A stretch of DNA of 64,000 nt from Owenia fusiformis (GCA_903813345.2 CAIIXF020000003.1:30521248-30585247), one strand, 5' to 3'. Positions 1 to 13,016 are shown, counted from the first letter of the stretch. The notes: a model not told the origin generated them from the letters alone. Translations and numbers: made by a program.

Positions 1-308
1 CTGAGAAATCACTTGTCAAATTGCTTCCCATTTTTGGAATAAACGCGATAAAATTCTCATTTTATGGCATTGCTCCTGTATGGGATATTTTGACATGCCA
101 TCTTAAATTTCTCACACAACATTTATTTGATCTTTGTTATATTTTTGTACCTTGCTAACGATACTCCTGAGCCTCTTTTGTACAAATTGGTCCATCGGTT
201 GCCGAGAAAATACTTGTCAAAAAGTGTCTCATTTTTGAGACACCCGATTTACTGCACATGTACCATTAAAATATATATAACTATGATTGATTACAATTTT
301 ATGTTCAG

Positions 309-3300
309 GGATGATGATTGGGTAGCAGACGTATACAAGACTACAGTAAAGATGTCACCCTACTTACTTGCATTCGTTGTATCTGACTTCAAGTCAAAGA
401 ATTACACAACTAAAGCGGGAACATTTGTAAGTCAACAATATCTGAGTTCTTAGTCTATGTTTGAAATTCTAGATTAAACAGTGAATAAAGTTACACTTTT
501 ATCTTTTAAGACCATAACCAGATTCAAATGTTATAAGATTAATTTTGTGGTTTTAATATCGGAATACGTTTTATTTTAGTTCCGCCATTGGGCACGACCA
601 GATTATGTTGACGAAGGTTTACTTGATTACAGCCTCGGCGTTAGTGGGAGAATTTTAGAGTTTTTTGAAGATTACACTGGAGTAAAATATCCTCTTAACA
701 AAACAGGTAAGCATCTAATCATGTGATCCAATAAATACCATAGAGACCTTACAAAATATATATATTAGAATGTTCAGCCTATGAAAATCAGCACACGCAT
801 GTGGAATTGACCAAAACTGTAGGTATAAATGAATGGCCTCTTTTGGTTCAAAACTGCATTTTAATGTAAAAATCCATACAAACGAAGACATCATAGATAT
901 ACAGTAGATGTATTTATTTGCATGCATTTAAATGTTGTTACATCTCCATATCAACATGTTTCAGGTCTCTCGGGAGCTATACATTGTACAATACGAAATT
1001 GTGTGTCTTGGATATAAAAATATGAGATAGTATGGAACTTTCTTTGGTCAGAAATATTCAATACAATGTCTTTCTAACTAGTTTTTATGTCCCCACACTA
1101 TATTGTCGGCCTAGGCGCGTCTGTCCGTCTGTCCGTTCGTCTGTCCGTCCGTCCGTACGTCCGGCAGTTTTCTTCAAAACCGCTACAGATATCACCTTCA
1201 AATTCAAACTCGATACCTACTTCCTGTCGGCCATTTTGAAGTCAAATGCTAAAATCCTTGTCTGCAAACTTTAAGAAAAATGGCTTCACAGTTGCTTTTG
1301 AAACTTTAACATCTTGTTCAGCTCACTTCATTCTACATCTGATTAGGTTTTGGACCTGTCAGCCATTTTGAATGTTTTAAGAAAAGTTAGCGCGCGATAA
1401 TACTTTGTATCATATTGAATGGTGTTTTTCAGTTTTCATACTTTAACTATTTAGTAGCTTTATAAATAATTTCAGGTGTTCTTTGTTGTAAAAGCTAGCC
1501 TATGTTATTGTTAACAGTAGTTATATGTGATAATTTTGTTAAAAGAAATCAGCAAAAACTCATAATCACTTTTTTATTGTCGGCCATTTTGGATTTTTCC
1601 GTCTTAAAATCTTGTCTGTAAAGTCTTGTCTACGCGTTTTCAGGTGAACCGTTTGGTAGATCAATTTCAAATTTTCAGGGATGATTTTTAGTATGAAAAT
1701 CTAGATCTGATTAGTTTTTGGGCATTCTGGGTAAATGTCAAGGCAGCAATTTTGGAGTTTCCGTCCTAAAAGCTTGTCTGTAAAGTCTTGTCTACATATT
1801 TCCAGGTGAACTATTTGGTAGATCAATTTCAAATTTTCAGGGATGATTCTAAGTATGAAAATCTAGATCTGATTAGTTTTTTGGCATTCTGGATAAATGT
1901 TAAGGCAGCCATTTTGGATTTTCCATCTTAAAATCTTGCCCATAAAGTCTTGTCTACACTTTTTTAGGTTAACCGTGTGGTAGATCAATTTCAAATTTTC
2001 AGGGATGATTCTTAGTATGAAAATCTAGATCTGATTAGTTTTTTGGCATTCTGGGTAAATGTCAAGGCAGCCATTTTGGATTTTCTGTCCTAAAATCTTG
2101 TCTGTAAAGTCTTGTCTACGCATTTCCAGGTGAACCGTTTGGTAGATCAATTTCGAATTTTCAGGGATGATTCTTAGTATTAAAATCTAGATCTATTTAG
2201 TTTTTTGGCATTCTGGACAAATGTCAAGGCAGCCATTTTGGATTTTCTGTCTTAAAATCTTGCCTGTAAAGTCTTGTCTACGCGTTTTTAGGTGAACCGT
2301 TTGGTAGATCAATTTCAAATTTTCAGGGATGATTCTTAGTATGAAAATCTAGATCCCATTAGGTTTTGGGCATTCTGGGTAAATGTCAAGGCAGCCATTT
2401 TGGATTTTCTGTCCTAAAATCTTGTCTGTTAAGTTTTGTCTACGCATTTCCAGGTGAACCGTTTGGTAGATCAATTTCAAATTTTCAGGGATGATTCTTA
2501 GTATGAAAATCAGGAAGAGATTAGTTTTTTGGCTTTCTTGATAAATATCAAGGCAGCCATTTTGGATTTTCCATCCTAAAATCTTGTTTGTAAAGTCTTG
2601 TTTACATGTTTTCTGGTTAACTGTATGAGGGATCAATTTCAAATTTTCAGGGGTGGTTCTTAGTATGAAAATCTAGAACTGACTTATTTTTGGGCTTTCT
2701 GGGTAAATTTTAAGGTGGTCATTTTGGATATTCCGTCCTCAAATTGTGTCGGTAAAGTCTTGTCTACTCATTTTTAGGATAACCATTTGACGGGATCACC
2801 TATAGGTGGGGACATTTTGTACACATTTGTGTTCTTGTTTCATGTTTCTATTGGTTAGGATCAGATTGCTAGTATACTTGCCATCTTTTATGCCTCTAAT
2901 TATATACTGTTTGGAGCCATATCCATTTCAATAAACCAAACGAATTGTGTCCGTTGTATTGGAGATCAAATAACCATAAATACGTTGAGGCATGGTATAT
3001 TCATTATCCTGAATTATTAAGTAGCGTCTTTATTTCGCATTATAGAACATATAGCGCTTAATGTGTTACTCATTGTATACTCATTGAATAAGCAGTGTCT
3101 GTTTATATTATATTGTTTATTTATTTACCTCTAATTAATAGAGGGTTCTGTTGATATATCAAATAGGCCTTAAGTTGGGACACGGTAGTAGCGCATGTTA
3201 AAATATAGATCAAACAGTCCTAAATGTACATGTTAATGAGGCATGGTAAATACATTATGTTGAATAAGTACCATCTGTTGAATCAAATGGCGCTTGATCC

Positions 3301-6300
3301 GGGAGGCATGATATATTCATTATATTGAATAAATAGCGTCTGTTGAATTACAGTTCAAATAGCCCTACCTGATTTTGAGGCCGGTGCCATGGAAAACTGG
3401 GGTCTTGTGACGTACAGCCTTAATTTATACAACTAATTATGCTACAACAAGTAGAAAGTTGAACTAGCACATCAGGTGTAACTTGAAGATGCCTAGCACT
3501 AAACACAGCACAATGTAGATAGCTTTGTGTGTAGAATACCCTGCATTTCAAAGGCTGACTTATATGGCATTATTTTTGCTTCTTTATTCATTAAATTCAA
3601 ATATATTCGATATATGAAACATTTATATTCGCTAAATCATTTTTCCATTCGGTAAAAACGTTTATATGTTTGTTACAGCAAATTAAGTTTTCAAAATAGC
3701 CAATCACTTAATACTATGTGCATTAAATTACATATTTCATTCGTTAAATGATATTTTTTGCGTAAATTGTTATGGTATTCCTTAAGAGTTACACATTATA
3801 TGCACAATATTGAATTTCTATTTGAACCCTACCGAAATAAGTTTGCCTATATATACCAAATGGTTTATGTTTCTATGACATAGTTAATGCATTTTACCGA
3901 AAGCTAATTTGCTATTTACCGAATGCAATAAAGTTATATTCGATAACTTGCGTTGTTTTTCGATATTTTGTCACGTGACTTCGAGATTTGCAAAATGGCC
4001 GCGCAGCTATTCTACATCGTACAAATATATCACGTGATTGAAAGCCTCGTAAATTATCGAAAAATAACGAAATTTATCGAATGTGGCATTCGGTATTTAC
4101 CGAATGTAAATAATTCAAATACCGAATGTACAAATAATTAATTGAATTATACGTGCGTTAAGGAAAACAAATTGATTCGCTGCATCACACAAATACATGT
4201 ATAAATATCAAATGTGAATGTCAATACAAAGAACAAGTGAAACTATTTAGCGAATATAAATTGTATCGATTATTACATTTGATAAAATAAAAAACATTCG
4301 ATAGATTGGGTAAAGGTTTGGTAAATTGTTTGTTTTATTTGGTATTTATTGAATATTAATGTACCGAATAAAGAAGCAGTTTAAACACCATAGACTTACA
4401 ACGACTCCTTTTACCTTCTTGTCATTCTGGTCTCTATTCTCGTTTATCCATGCATGTCTTTAAGTGCTCAAATATTTGCACAGTAAATATGCTATGGCAC
4501 ATAAAATTACACTGTCTATACCATTTTAATCTAATCTTTTTATTTCTGTCTTCTTTTCTTTTTTCTCGTACCATTATACCATTTTAATTTAATATGTCTT
4601 AGTTTCTTTCTGCTTTTGATTGTTTTGTTTAGGCTTTCTAATGTTTGATCTGAAGCGACGGAAAATTAGAGCCTAGTTCCATACAGGCAAACATTGCGCT
4701 GTCTTCAAACAGACCATTTTTATTTGTATTTCTTATTTTCTTTCTGCCATTGTTTGTTTTGTCTAAACGATTTGCACCTCTCAGTTTTGGATCTAGCGCG
4801 CTGGAAAATCTAGGCCTAGGGAAACATTGCACTGTCTATATGCATACCATTTTAATCTATATTTTTCTTAGTTTCCTTCTATCTTTATTTTGTCTTGACC
4901 AAATTGCACTCTTACCGATTTTTGATTTGGAGCAGTGGAAAACTGGGGCCTAAATACATACAGGGAAATATTGCACTGTCTATAAGCATACCATTTTAAT
5001 CTATATTTCTTAGTTTCTTTCTGTCTTTGATTTGTCTAGACCAAATTGCACTTACCGATTTTCGATTTGGAACGGTGGAACATTGGGGCCTTATCCATTC
5101 ACGGAAACATTGCACTGTCTATAAGCATACCATTTTAATCTATATTTCTTAGTTTCTTTCTGTCTTTGTTTTGTCTAGACCAAATTGCACTTCCCGATTT
5201 TCGATCTGGAGCAATGGAAAATTGGGGCCTCGTTACATACAGGGAAACATTGCTTTTGTACACCAAGGCTTATGTAGGCACGAATAGAAAGATGAGAGTA
5301 ACTGGAGTTATTGCACATGAGCTTGCACATCAGGTATACGCCATGTGAAAACTATACACATTCGAATATATTTAAAAATATACTGTTGACTGTATTCATT
5401 TACTTATATGTTTTTGCGAAGTTCTCAAAAGGAGCACGTAGGTTATCGCAAACAATTTCAAACGATTCTAACTTGAATTATGAATATTTTCTGATCATGA
5501 ACATGGGTGTATCTTTTAGATCCATTCATTATCTTCAAGAAAAGTATATATAATGATAATTTAGTTAATCAGACCTAAGTGATATTGAAGGGGCAATGGA
5601 CCAATCAACATACTTTTTCAAAAATGTTGACCTAGTTTTCACCAAAAATGCAACCCATTATTATATTGTTGAATGCATAATTAGAATGTGCTTTGAGACA
5701 TGTTCGATTTCCTAAAAGAAAAATTTGATTGCTCCAGGGACTTTAAAGATATTCAATTTGGATAACCAAAATGAACTGAAACCAATGGATAGCATGAGAT
5801 TTTTCAATGGAGAAATAACATGGGGAACACTTATCTTAATGCAATTACGTTTTTCTTTCAAGAACTATTTGATACATCAAAATAAAGAATAGTAATGCAT
5901 TAAACATTGTAAAAAATGATTGCATTTTTGGTGAAAATGGGGTCAACATCTTCAAAGTGGGGTCAAAAAGTGTGTTGATGGGTTAATTGCTAGTTAAATA
6001 TCTCCGAGTTTGTTTGAATTTATTATTACCGTGCATAATTTTCTTAGAGATAATGAATTGATCTAAAAGATAAACTTGTCTTCATTATCAGAAAATAGTC
6101 ATAATCCAAGATATAACCTTCTGAAATTGTTTGCGATAACCCACGTGCTCTTTAATAAATTATTATATCATTACAAAAATGGAAAATTGTGACAATAGGG
6201 ATTGTTCTTGATGTACGTACAGTTACATAATGTTCTTATATAATATGTATATATATCATTAGTGAAGTATATACCAGTATGTGAGTAAATCTCTATATTT

Positions 6301-9300
6301 TAAAACGGATCTTTCAGTGGTTTGGGAATCTTGTCACTTGTGCCTGGTGGAGTGACACTTGGGTCAATGAGGCCTGGGCGACCTTTATGACTGCACCCGC
6401 AGTCGACAACCTGACCGAGGTTAACTGGAAGTATGATGTAAGCTGCATTAACTTGCGTGTAACTTGCAAATATACTGTATAAGTGGTAATTTTGCCCTTT
6501 TATTGTGCATTCTTAAGAATAAAAATAAATGTTATTTTCAGTGCGCTCACTGAAGCATCCTCGTGAAAAACCGAATGACTGTATGATCAGCTATTTATGA
6601 TATACTCAAATACATTGCATTGGTTAAAGAATGTTCATAAAAGTATATATAATAGAAAATATGAACAGTACCACTGCCCTATTTAAGTATTACTTTGTGA
6701 AATGTAAATTACCTTGTCATAGGATGAATTTGTGCTACGTCAGAGGGTCCAACCATATCTAGTGAATGATGGTGGATCGACGTCACAACCAATATATGTT
6801 AAAGATATTGAACATCATATTGACGTCAGGAAAGCGTTTAGTGGCATTACATACAACAAGGTAATGAGTCAAGGTGTTCTGAAAGTGTTTAAAGCCTTTA
6901 CTAGTTAAGGGTGACACAGCATTTTAAACTAGTATATTCCATCATATGAATAGTAATTCCAAATGATGGAGTATTGCTCTTGTTTATCTTTCTCATTGTT
7001 TCTCATGTTGTAATAATTTCGGTTTCAATGATGTGATCTAGTATCCTTTGCCATGTTTGCTCTTTACCCATTTGTCTGTGCTTTCTCATACTTGTGTAGA
7101 TCAACTGAATGCAAATATATGGGAAATATGAAATGGAAGTATATTTCTAGGGTGGCTCGGTAATAAGGATGATGAGAGACTTCCTTGGAGAGGATGTTTT
7201 TAAAGCATGTGTAAATGTAAGTAGAATATAATAACAATTAAATATAGCCACATTTTAAGTTTTAACAAATATATTTGCGTATAAATAGCTGTATAGTTCT
7301 AATTGGGTCTTCCGTACTGTTCATTTCACAAAAATATATTTTCCAGAAATATTTGACAAAATTTGCTTACAAGCCTGCATTCACAGAAGATCTATACGAA
7401 GCATTCCAAGAGGTAAGCAAGCTATACAGGCCAATCAATATGAAAGATACACTGATCAAATTGTGCTAGGTTTGATTGGTCATATAAGTACACTGTACAC
7501 TGTTAGTTCAATAAATAAATGGAAATTTAAAACGCATCTGGAATATTTTTCTTGGAGCAATATTTTATGTATAATTTAATATACTATAATGTAATATCAT
7601 ATAATATAATATAATACATAATACATAGTAATTAATTGATATATTAAAATCTACTACAGTGCACATCGTCAATTGGTATGATTAATAACTTGGAATTAGA
7701 CTATAATTATTTGATGTATTGAAATTTACAAAATAAATGATCGCACCTATCGCACTGTTCTAACTGACCAATCAAAATTATAGGCAATCGATACATTCCC
7801 CCAAACAAGACTAAACTGGGATAGTTCCAAGGTGAACTTTACAGACATTATGAATACCTGGATTCGACAAATGGGATATCCTGTGATAGATGTTACAAAA
7901 CACAACAATGGTGTTACGCTGACACAGAAGCACTTCCTCTATAATGAAAGTGAGCCTTTAAGTGAGGAATCAATCTATGGGTAAGTTTCGGTCAGATGCA
8001 AAGCAAGAACCAGTCATGTAAGATGGAATTTATTACCGGACTTCATATCCAATGCAACAAATCATGTACCTCGGTAATAAGGATGACAAAATAGGGAAAA
8101 GTAGAAGAAATGTATCATGTGGATTAGTATCAGATTACAGAACCAATCGTGCAAGAGAGAAAATTCTTAATGACCTCAAATCATAGCGTATCGTTCATAG
8201 ACAAAGGACAATATATAATATCTTATAACTATAAGTCATCGTCATCTTCGCATATACATAGGTTTACTCTCCAAAATACACTGTCTGGTAGATTATACAC
8301 CTTTCACCGATATTGTGTAATTGTTGTTCTGTGACGCAGCCATTCTTCTGTGATTTGGCCTTGTCTCCGAGATTTAGAATTAAATTGAATATATTCTTAA
8401 TAGGGATTACCTTTGGCACGTGCCATTAACTCGACGAACACCTAATGAAGAGGACTATATATGGATGTACAGAGATAGAGAGGGTAGGTTAATATTTCAT
8501 CTGCTGCTTTATAAGTAGAATCACCCAGTTGTCCCATTTTCGCACGCTCTGTCTTCACTACGTTGCGACCGACGGGAGCCGAGAGAACGAAGATGTATTT
8601 GTCCATAATAGTATAGGTATGGCTCCCTTACACTCTTCAGTTACATGTATATGTTTGGTATACAGTGTCACAAATGTAATGGACATTATTTGAAGAGTAA
8701 GATATAATTTGAAGAGCTGTTTTGTTCTTGTTTGTGTAATTCTTATTTGTTTAACAATATCCCGGTCTTATGGAAATTAAAACATTATTTGTACTGTTTT
8801 GTGAAACTATATACTATTGTTCTAAAAGTGAATGTTTCTACGTGGAACGACGATACTTGGATGCTGTTTAATGTTGACCAGAAGGGATTCTACCGAGTCA
8901 ATTACGATGCTGTACTTTGGGGGAAACTTGTGATGGCGTTAAAATCGAACAATAGTGTTAGTAACTTTAGATAAGTTTACAATGTGTTAGAATATGTTTT
9001 TGGATAAGCGATCTTATGGCATTCCGGTTGTTCAGAAATGAAACAATCGGCGACCTCTGTTTTTGTGACAGCTGGAATATAGTTTAATTTAGTTTAAAAA
9101 TATTATTATCCTGGTCAAGGCTATAAGATGCACAAAAATTATATGTAGGAGTTTGGTTATCTTTATTTTCAGCAAATATCAGTTCAAAACAGAGCCCAGC
9201 TTGTAGATGACTCGTTCAATCTGGCAAAGTAAGATCTAATTTATTTATGTTATAACTGTAAATGTGAAATACTGGTATAAATATATTATTATATGTTTTT

Positions 9301-12300
9301 CAATTTGATTATATATTAGTTATTATAATTCACCCCACGATAATTATATTATATTTTAGAGATCGTGTGATATTTCCTAAAATTGTTTATGAAACGCATA
9401 TTCGAATAATTGACATTGTATATCGAACCAAAATATTTTTGGATAAAACATGTTCAGATTAATATATGAATAAATCAGTTAGGTATATTCAGGTCATTTG
9501 CTAAATTGATGATACCAAATGTCATAGGTTGCTAATTTGCTGTTTCTATGTTGCTAACTTGCTATGTTTCTATGTTGCTAACTTGCTATTCTATGTTGCT
9601 AACTTGCTATTCTATGTTGCTAATTTGCTATTTTTTGCTATGTTAACTAATTGCTATATCGGAAAACGTTTTGTTCTTTTTGTTTGAATAACATTGCTAT
9701 CTACAACCTAAGACATTATGATCTAGACATCATCTGCCCAGTATACTCCAGTCTCCCTAGTACAGTAAAAGGTGGTAAAGTTTATGGGAGCGCTCTATTT
9801 TTCCAGGGCTGGTCAGTTAGATTATGTAATAGCCCTGAGGACGACAGAATATTTAAAGAATGAAAGGGAGTATATCCCATGGGCTGCAGCATTGACTGGC
9901 CTGACTGAAGTTGAAACAATGTTAAGATACACCGAGGCATACACAGAATTCAGGGTAAGGGATGAGATAATATTAGCTAATTAACAATTTAAATTATCAT
10001 ATATTTTGTCTATGTGTATGAATATGGGGAGATATGAAGTTTAAAATCATGAAATACATTCTGCGATTAATCAAGAAAATAACATTTTCTTGATAACATG
10101 ATGAATCATATGGTATCAAATGTTGAATTCGAGTAACCGAGACTAAGTGAATTTACAGAAAACACAATACACAAAGAACCTTATATGATATTATGTTTTT
10201 ATAACCTATTAACAATAATAAGAAGAATGATCATGCATATATTGTTAACTCTGGAGATAGATTCAACATATTTGTCTTTATGATTTACAGGAATATGTGC
10301 TAGATAGACTTTTACCAGTATATAACCTTACCGGTTGGAACAATTCCGATCCAGTGGAACACCAGGAAAAGTCAGTTTACAGTCTTAGTTCTTTGTTAAT
10401 AAAAAATCACCGCAAGAATGCAGTCTCAGAATGATGCGCATGAATTTGAATCACAAATGTGAAAATATCATAAATTTGACACAAAGTTTATACCACACAT
10501 CTACCCTTAAGTTTGAAGGCAAAAATATATGTATAAATCAAACATGTGTGTGTATGAATTCAGTATGAGTGTGAATGAAGTGTCCTGTGGTATAATGATG
10601 CTTATATCTTGTATTCATTTATAGATATTTGAGATCAAATATGATTGCTCAAGCCTGCAAGCACCGCCATCAACCATGTCTCAATGAGGCATCTAAACTA
10701 TTTGATGATTGGATGAACACTGGTATAAACGAGTACGTACGCTAAGAGTCATCCTCGGAACGCATGTCTCCAGACATCACCCACGCTATAGAAAGAAGAA
10801 AGGACGATGTTTGAACCCCTGCGTTCGGAGGACGAGGATGGTTAAGGCTTATCATTTAGTCGTTCTGCACAACCATTCCTTTGAGAATCATTCGCAATAA
10901 TTCGATCCATTAAAGTGCTACATCAAAGAAACAAAACATTGAATCGTGCCACTTTAAAGATATTTGAGCTCTGCAGTGATTATATTATGGAAATAATGTA
11001 TTTGATGTTTATATTCTTAATGCCTATGAGAAAACTAGGGGCATGATGATTTTTAGTTTGAAAGCAAGGTATAAGTGCATGCAAAAGTGTGTTAATGGTA
11101 ACAAATTCATGAACTGATTAATTGGACTATTTTCAGTATCCATCCTGACTTCAGAGGAACGGTTTATTGCGAGGCAGTTCAAAACGGTGGTTGGAGTGAA
11201 TGGTCGCATGTTTGGGATCAATACAACAGGTGGACCACCGATTATATAGAATTTGAGAAGGACCGCCTTAGGCGCGCTTTAGCGTGTACAAGGGAGCCTT
11301 GGATATTGAAGAAGTATGTTTCTCTTCATTGAGATTCATATTTGGTTTGTCAAATATACCCTTTGCATTCGTTCGACTTCGCTTCTCAAAAGAGAGCTTC
11401 ATCATCTTCTTTTTTAGTTAAAAACGAGACTCTGCACACAGGGTAGTCAAAATCAAGTAAGTTGATTTGTTTTTCAGCTTGTGTATCCAGGTTTTCAATC
11501 GTTTCTTTATAATTTTTGTAGGTATTTGGCTATTGCGGTTGAAAAGCTTAATGCAGCAGACTCTCCTTCTTCGTTGATGGTTAGAGAAATAGCTTCCAGA
11601 GATATTGGCAAAGGAATAGTTTGGAATTATATTCAAACGAACTGGGGAACTATTAATAGGTATTTTAAGAGCAGAATAATGCCATCGCCTTGACTGATTG
11701 ATTAACATGTGTTTCTAAGTAGAAGACGAATTATATCAGATAAAGGAAGGTTATGCTACAGTGGGTTTTTGCTAGTTAACTTTTAGACAAATTTCCGAAG
11801 ATACCTGTATGTGAACAAATGTTAAGTGATGATATTATTCAAATTGCAGAAGTCGTTCCAGCATTCTCTCGACAATAACCTCTGGTTGGAACACACAGGA
11901 ACAACTGCAAATGGTAAAACTGAGATTTGAAAATTTTCAGAGTTTTCGAACATGAACAGACGATTTGTTGCCAACCTTTTTTAAATATGGGTGTATCATA
12001 AAATTGTGCGCAGATCCAATTCTTCCCTGGGCAATATTTTTTTCAAAAAATAACCCCATAAGACTATTACTGTATTTTTGTAGGCCCGCGGTGCTAGAAA
12101 ATTGCGTAATATTTTAATGAGTTTTCTCCCCAGGTATCACTAAAAAGAACAATAAGCCCTGCAGTGTTCATTACATGCTCATGTGTTTTCAACAAAAGAT
12201 CTCATTCAAGCGCACTAATACCCACATACTTCTTTTGAAAGATATCATGGTTTATTGATATCGAACTCCTGTACGTGGTGCACTAGCAACAAGCCTGCTC

Positions 12301-12880
12301 GGTTAACACACGCGAACAGTCGGCAAGGTTGTCACGGCGTAGTTAGCGGTTCAGGTGCGCTTGGATGAACTGCTTTTGTTGAAAACGTGTAAGCATGTGA
12401 TTTGCATCGCATTGGCTCATTATTATTTTTTGTAATACCTAGGAGGAACACAATGCACTCGCCCGCGAGCAGTTCAAAAACGCAGCCAAAATTGCTCAAT
12501 AGTTAACCGTCAACAGCACTCAAATATTAGATGATATATATTATTACGACAAAAAAATAAACAATACAATGGAGATTTTCTTTTATTTACAAAATCGACT
12601 TCTGTTGCAGTTGAAGTCCCTCATTGAGAGATATCCTGGTACGTCTAGCTCTGAGCAATCTGCCCTCAATAGACTGGTAGTGCGCACACGGCACAATATC
12701 AAATGGATGGAGAACAATTATATGAATATTCATAATTTCTTGATATCAGCAAATAAAGGTGGCGCTGAATCTAGCATTGTATCTGAGGGAAGAACCAAAA
12801 GAAATGCATTGTGGGTAGAAAATGCGGACATGTACCCGATTGAGGATGATTTCTCTTCAGATGACAATGCTTTCTATTGA
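309..12880 (+). CDS. Aminopeptidase N-like M1 zinc metallopeptidase (18 exons, 5' end outside window)
   Basis: Exons: 309-426, 580-706, 5179-5333, 6318-6437, 6723-6860, 7151-7216, 7347-7412, 7784-7980, 8404-8483, 8829-8956, 9173-9228, 9807-9954, 10291-10370, 10625-10732, 11137-11313, 11522-11659, 11850-11913, 12611-12880. All have AG/GT borders and all phases agree, giving about 745 codons. M1 family members are about 950 aa, so about 200 N-terminal residues (with any membrane anchor) lie upstream. Seen: substrate-binding GAMEN (exon at 5179); zinc motif HELAH followed after 18 residues by the Glu of NEAWA, spanning the 5179 and 6318 exons; the likely catalytic Tyr in GITYNK (end of exon 6723); a FYRVNYD segment; then the ERAP1_C-type helical domain. 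By family it removes neutral N-terminal residues from peptides, usually as an ectoenzyme. NEAWA replaces the common NEGFA. The last exon adds an acidic tail of about 45 residues. The exact substrate is unknown. Confidence 0.93.
1083..2840 (+). mobile_element. Pearl-like non-autonomous element with 160-bp core repeats (copy 1)
   Basis: It starts at TTTTTATGTCCCCACAC and ends at GGTGGGGACAT plus a shared tail GTACACATTTGTGTTCTTGT. Near the left end lies a GTCC/GTCT tetranucleotide microsatellite (1122-1160). Then come roughly seven or eight tandem units of about 160-163 bp, each containing AAAATCTTGTCTGTAAAGTC and GATCAATTTCAAATTTTCAG. This matches the layout known for bivalve pearl elements, often classed as Helitron-related: core repeat plus ACGG-type microsatellite. 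There is no coding capacity. It sits in an aminopeptidase intron. The superfamily assignment is inferred. Confidence 0.7.
3356..3430 (+). pseudogene. Isolated truncated copy of the GAMEN exon
   Basis: In the intron at 707-5178 this stretch reads [18 protein letters not shown] followed by TYS. It has an acag acceptor-like sequence just upstream (3349-3352). After TYS the similarity stops and the frame soon reaches TAA, with no donor in the right phase. HELAH is missing. EAGAMEN differs from RSGAMEN of the functional exon. It is a relic or partial duplicate of this exon, or of a paralogue's. Confidence 0.75.
3578..4377. mobile_element. Probable 800-bp MITE rich in ACCGAATG words
   Basis: The left end GCTTCTTTATTC is the reverse complement of the right end GAATAAAGAAGC. 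Inside, TTTACCGAATG, ATTCGGTA and related words recur in both orientations. There is no coding capacity and no clear TSD. It lies in the same aminopeptidase intron as the exon relics. Confidence 0.5.
4509..5178 (+). repeat. Tandem array of decayed GAMEN-exon copies
   Basis: Units begin near 4578, 4713, 4846, 4990 and 5129 (spacing 133, 135, 144, 139; landmark word accattttaa). Each holds a pyrimidine-rich intron tail, a gaccaaattgcac-like exon start, a degraded GAMEN segment and gggaaacattgcactgtct. Relic exon cores lie at about 4643-4700, 4785-4832, 4897-4975 and 5040-5112. They carry stops or substitutions, for example [10 protein letters not shown] for [10 protein letters not shown]. The last unit runs into the functional exon at 5179. 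The array arose by duplication of the intron-exon junction. Confidence 0.85.
5179..5333 (+). CDS. Aminopeptidase exon carrying GAMEN and HELAH motifs
   Basis: The acceptor is ttgtctag and the donor is gtatac. The exon enters in phase 1, so the G of the previous exon plus AC gives Asp. It reads [18 protein letters not shown] and continues to VIAHELAHQ. It therefore carries both the exopeptidase GAMEN motif and the first two zinc-ligand histidines with the catalytic Glu. It is the last and only intact member of a ladder of 133-144 bp duplications that lies directly upstream. Confidence 0.93.
5431..6150. mobile_element. 720-bp inverted-repeat element in aminopeptidase intron
   Basis: Arms of about 225-230 bp (5431-5655 and 5921-6150) are imperfect reverse complements. 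Shared blocks include GCACGTRGGTTATCGCAAAC, a TCTTTTAGATC..ATTCATTATC block and TTTTCACCAAAAATGCAA near the loop. There is no ORF that could be a transposase. It is a foldback or MITE-like insertion; no TSD is clear. Confidence 0.6.
9528..9650 (+). repeat. Minisatellite of TTGCTAACTTGCTAT units
   Basis: About five to six tandem units of roughly 20 bp (TATGTTGCTAACTTGCTATT type) lie in the aminopeptidase intron before exon 9807. There is slight length variation between units. Confidence 0.7.
11357..11445. mobile_element. 89-bp micro-MITE (TACCCTTTGCA family, copy 1)
   Basis: It starts TACCCTTTGCATTCG and ends CTCTGCACACAGGGTA, so the tips are inverted (TACCCT / AGGGTA). The flanks GTCAAATA and GTCAAAAT resemble a decayed 8-9 bp TSD. 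The same family occurs at 22839-22909. It lies in the aminopeptidase intron between the 11137 and 11522 exons. Confidence 0.6.
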
Positions 12881-13010
12881 GCTCAATAGTGTCCTCATAG
12901 TGTACGATAGGAATGAGATATGTGTTAACATACTCAATGAAGTATATTGTATATATGTAATATGACCTGAAACCTTAATCTATAAATCTGAGACTTAATC
13001 TATATCATAA

Positions 13011-13016
13011 AATAAA
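13011..13016 (+). terminator. Polyadenylation signal of the aminopeptidase gene
   Basis: AATAAA lies 131 nt after the stop codon, the usual spacing for a short 3' UTR. No other good candidate lies closer. Confidence 0.6.

Noticed and set aside
4785-5112. Relic GAMEN copies as mutually exclusive alternative exons
   Set aside because: They carry stops or lose key residues and lack HELAH, so inclusion would inactivate the enzyme.
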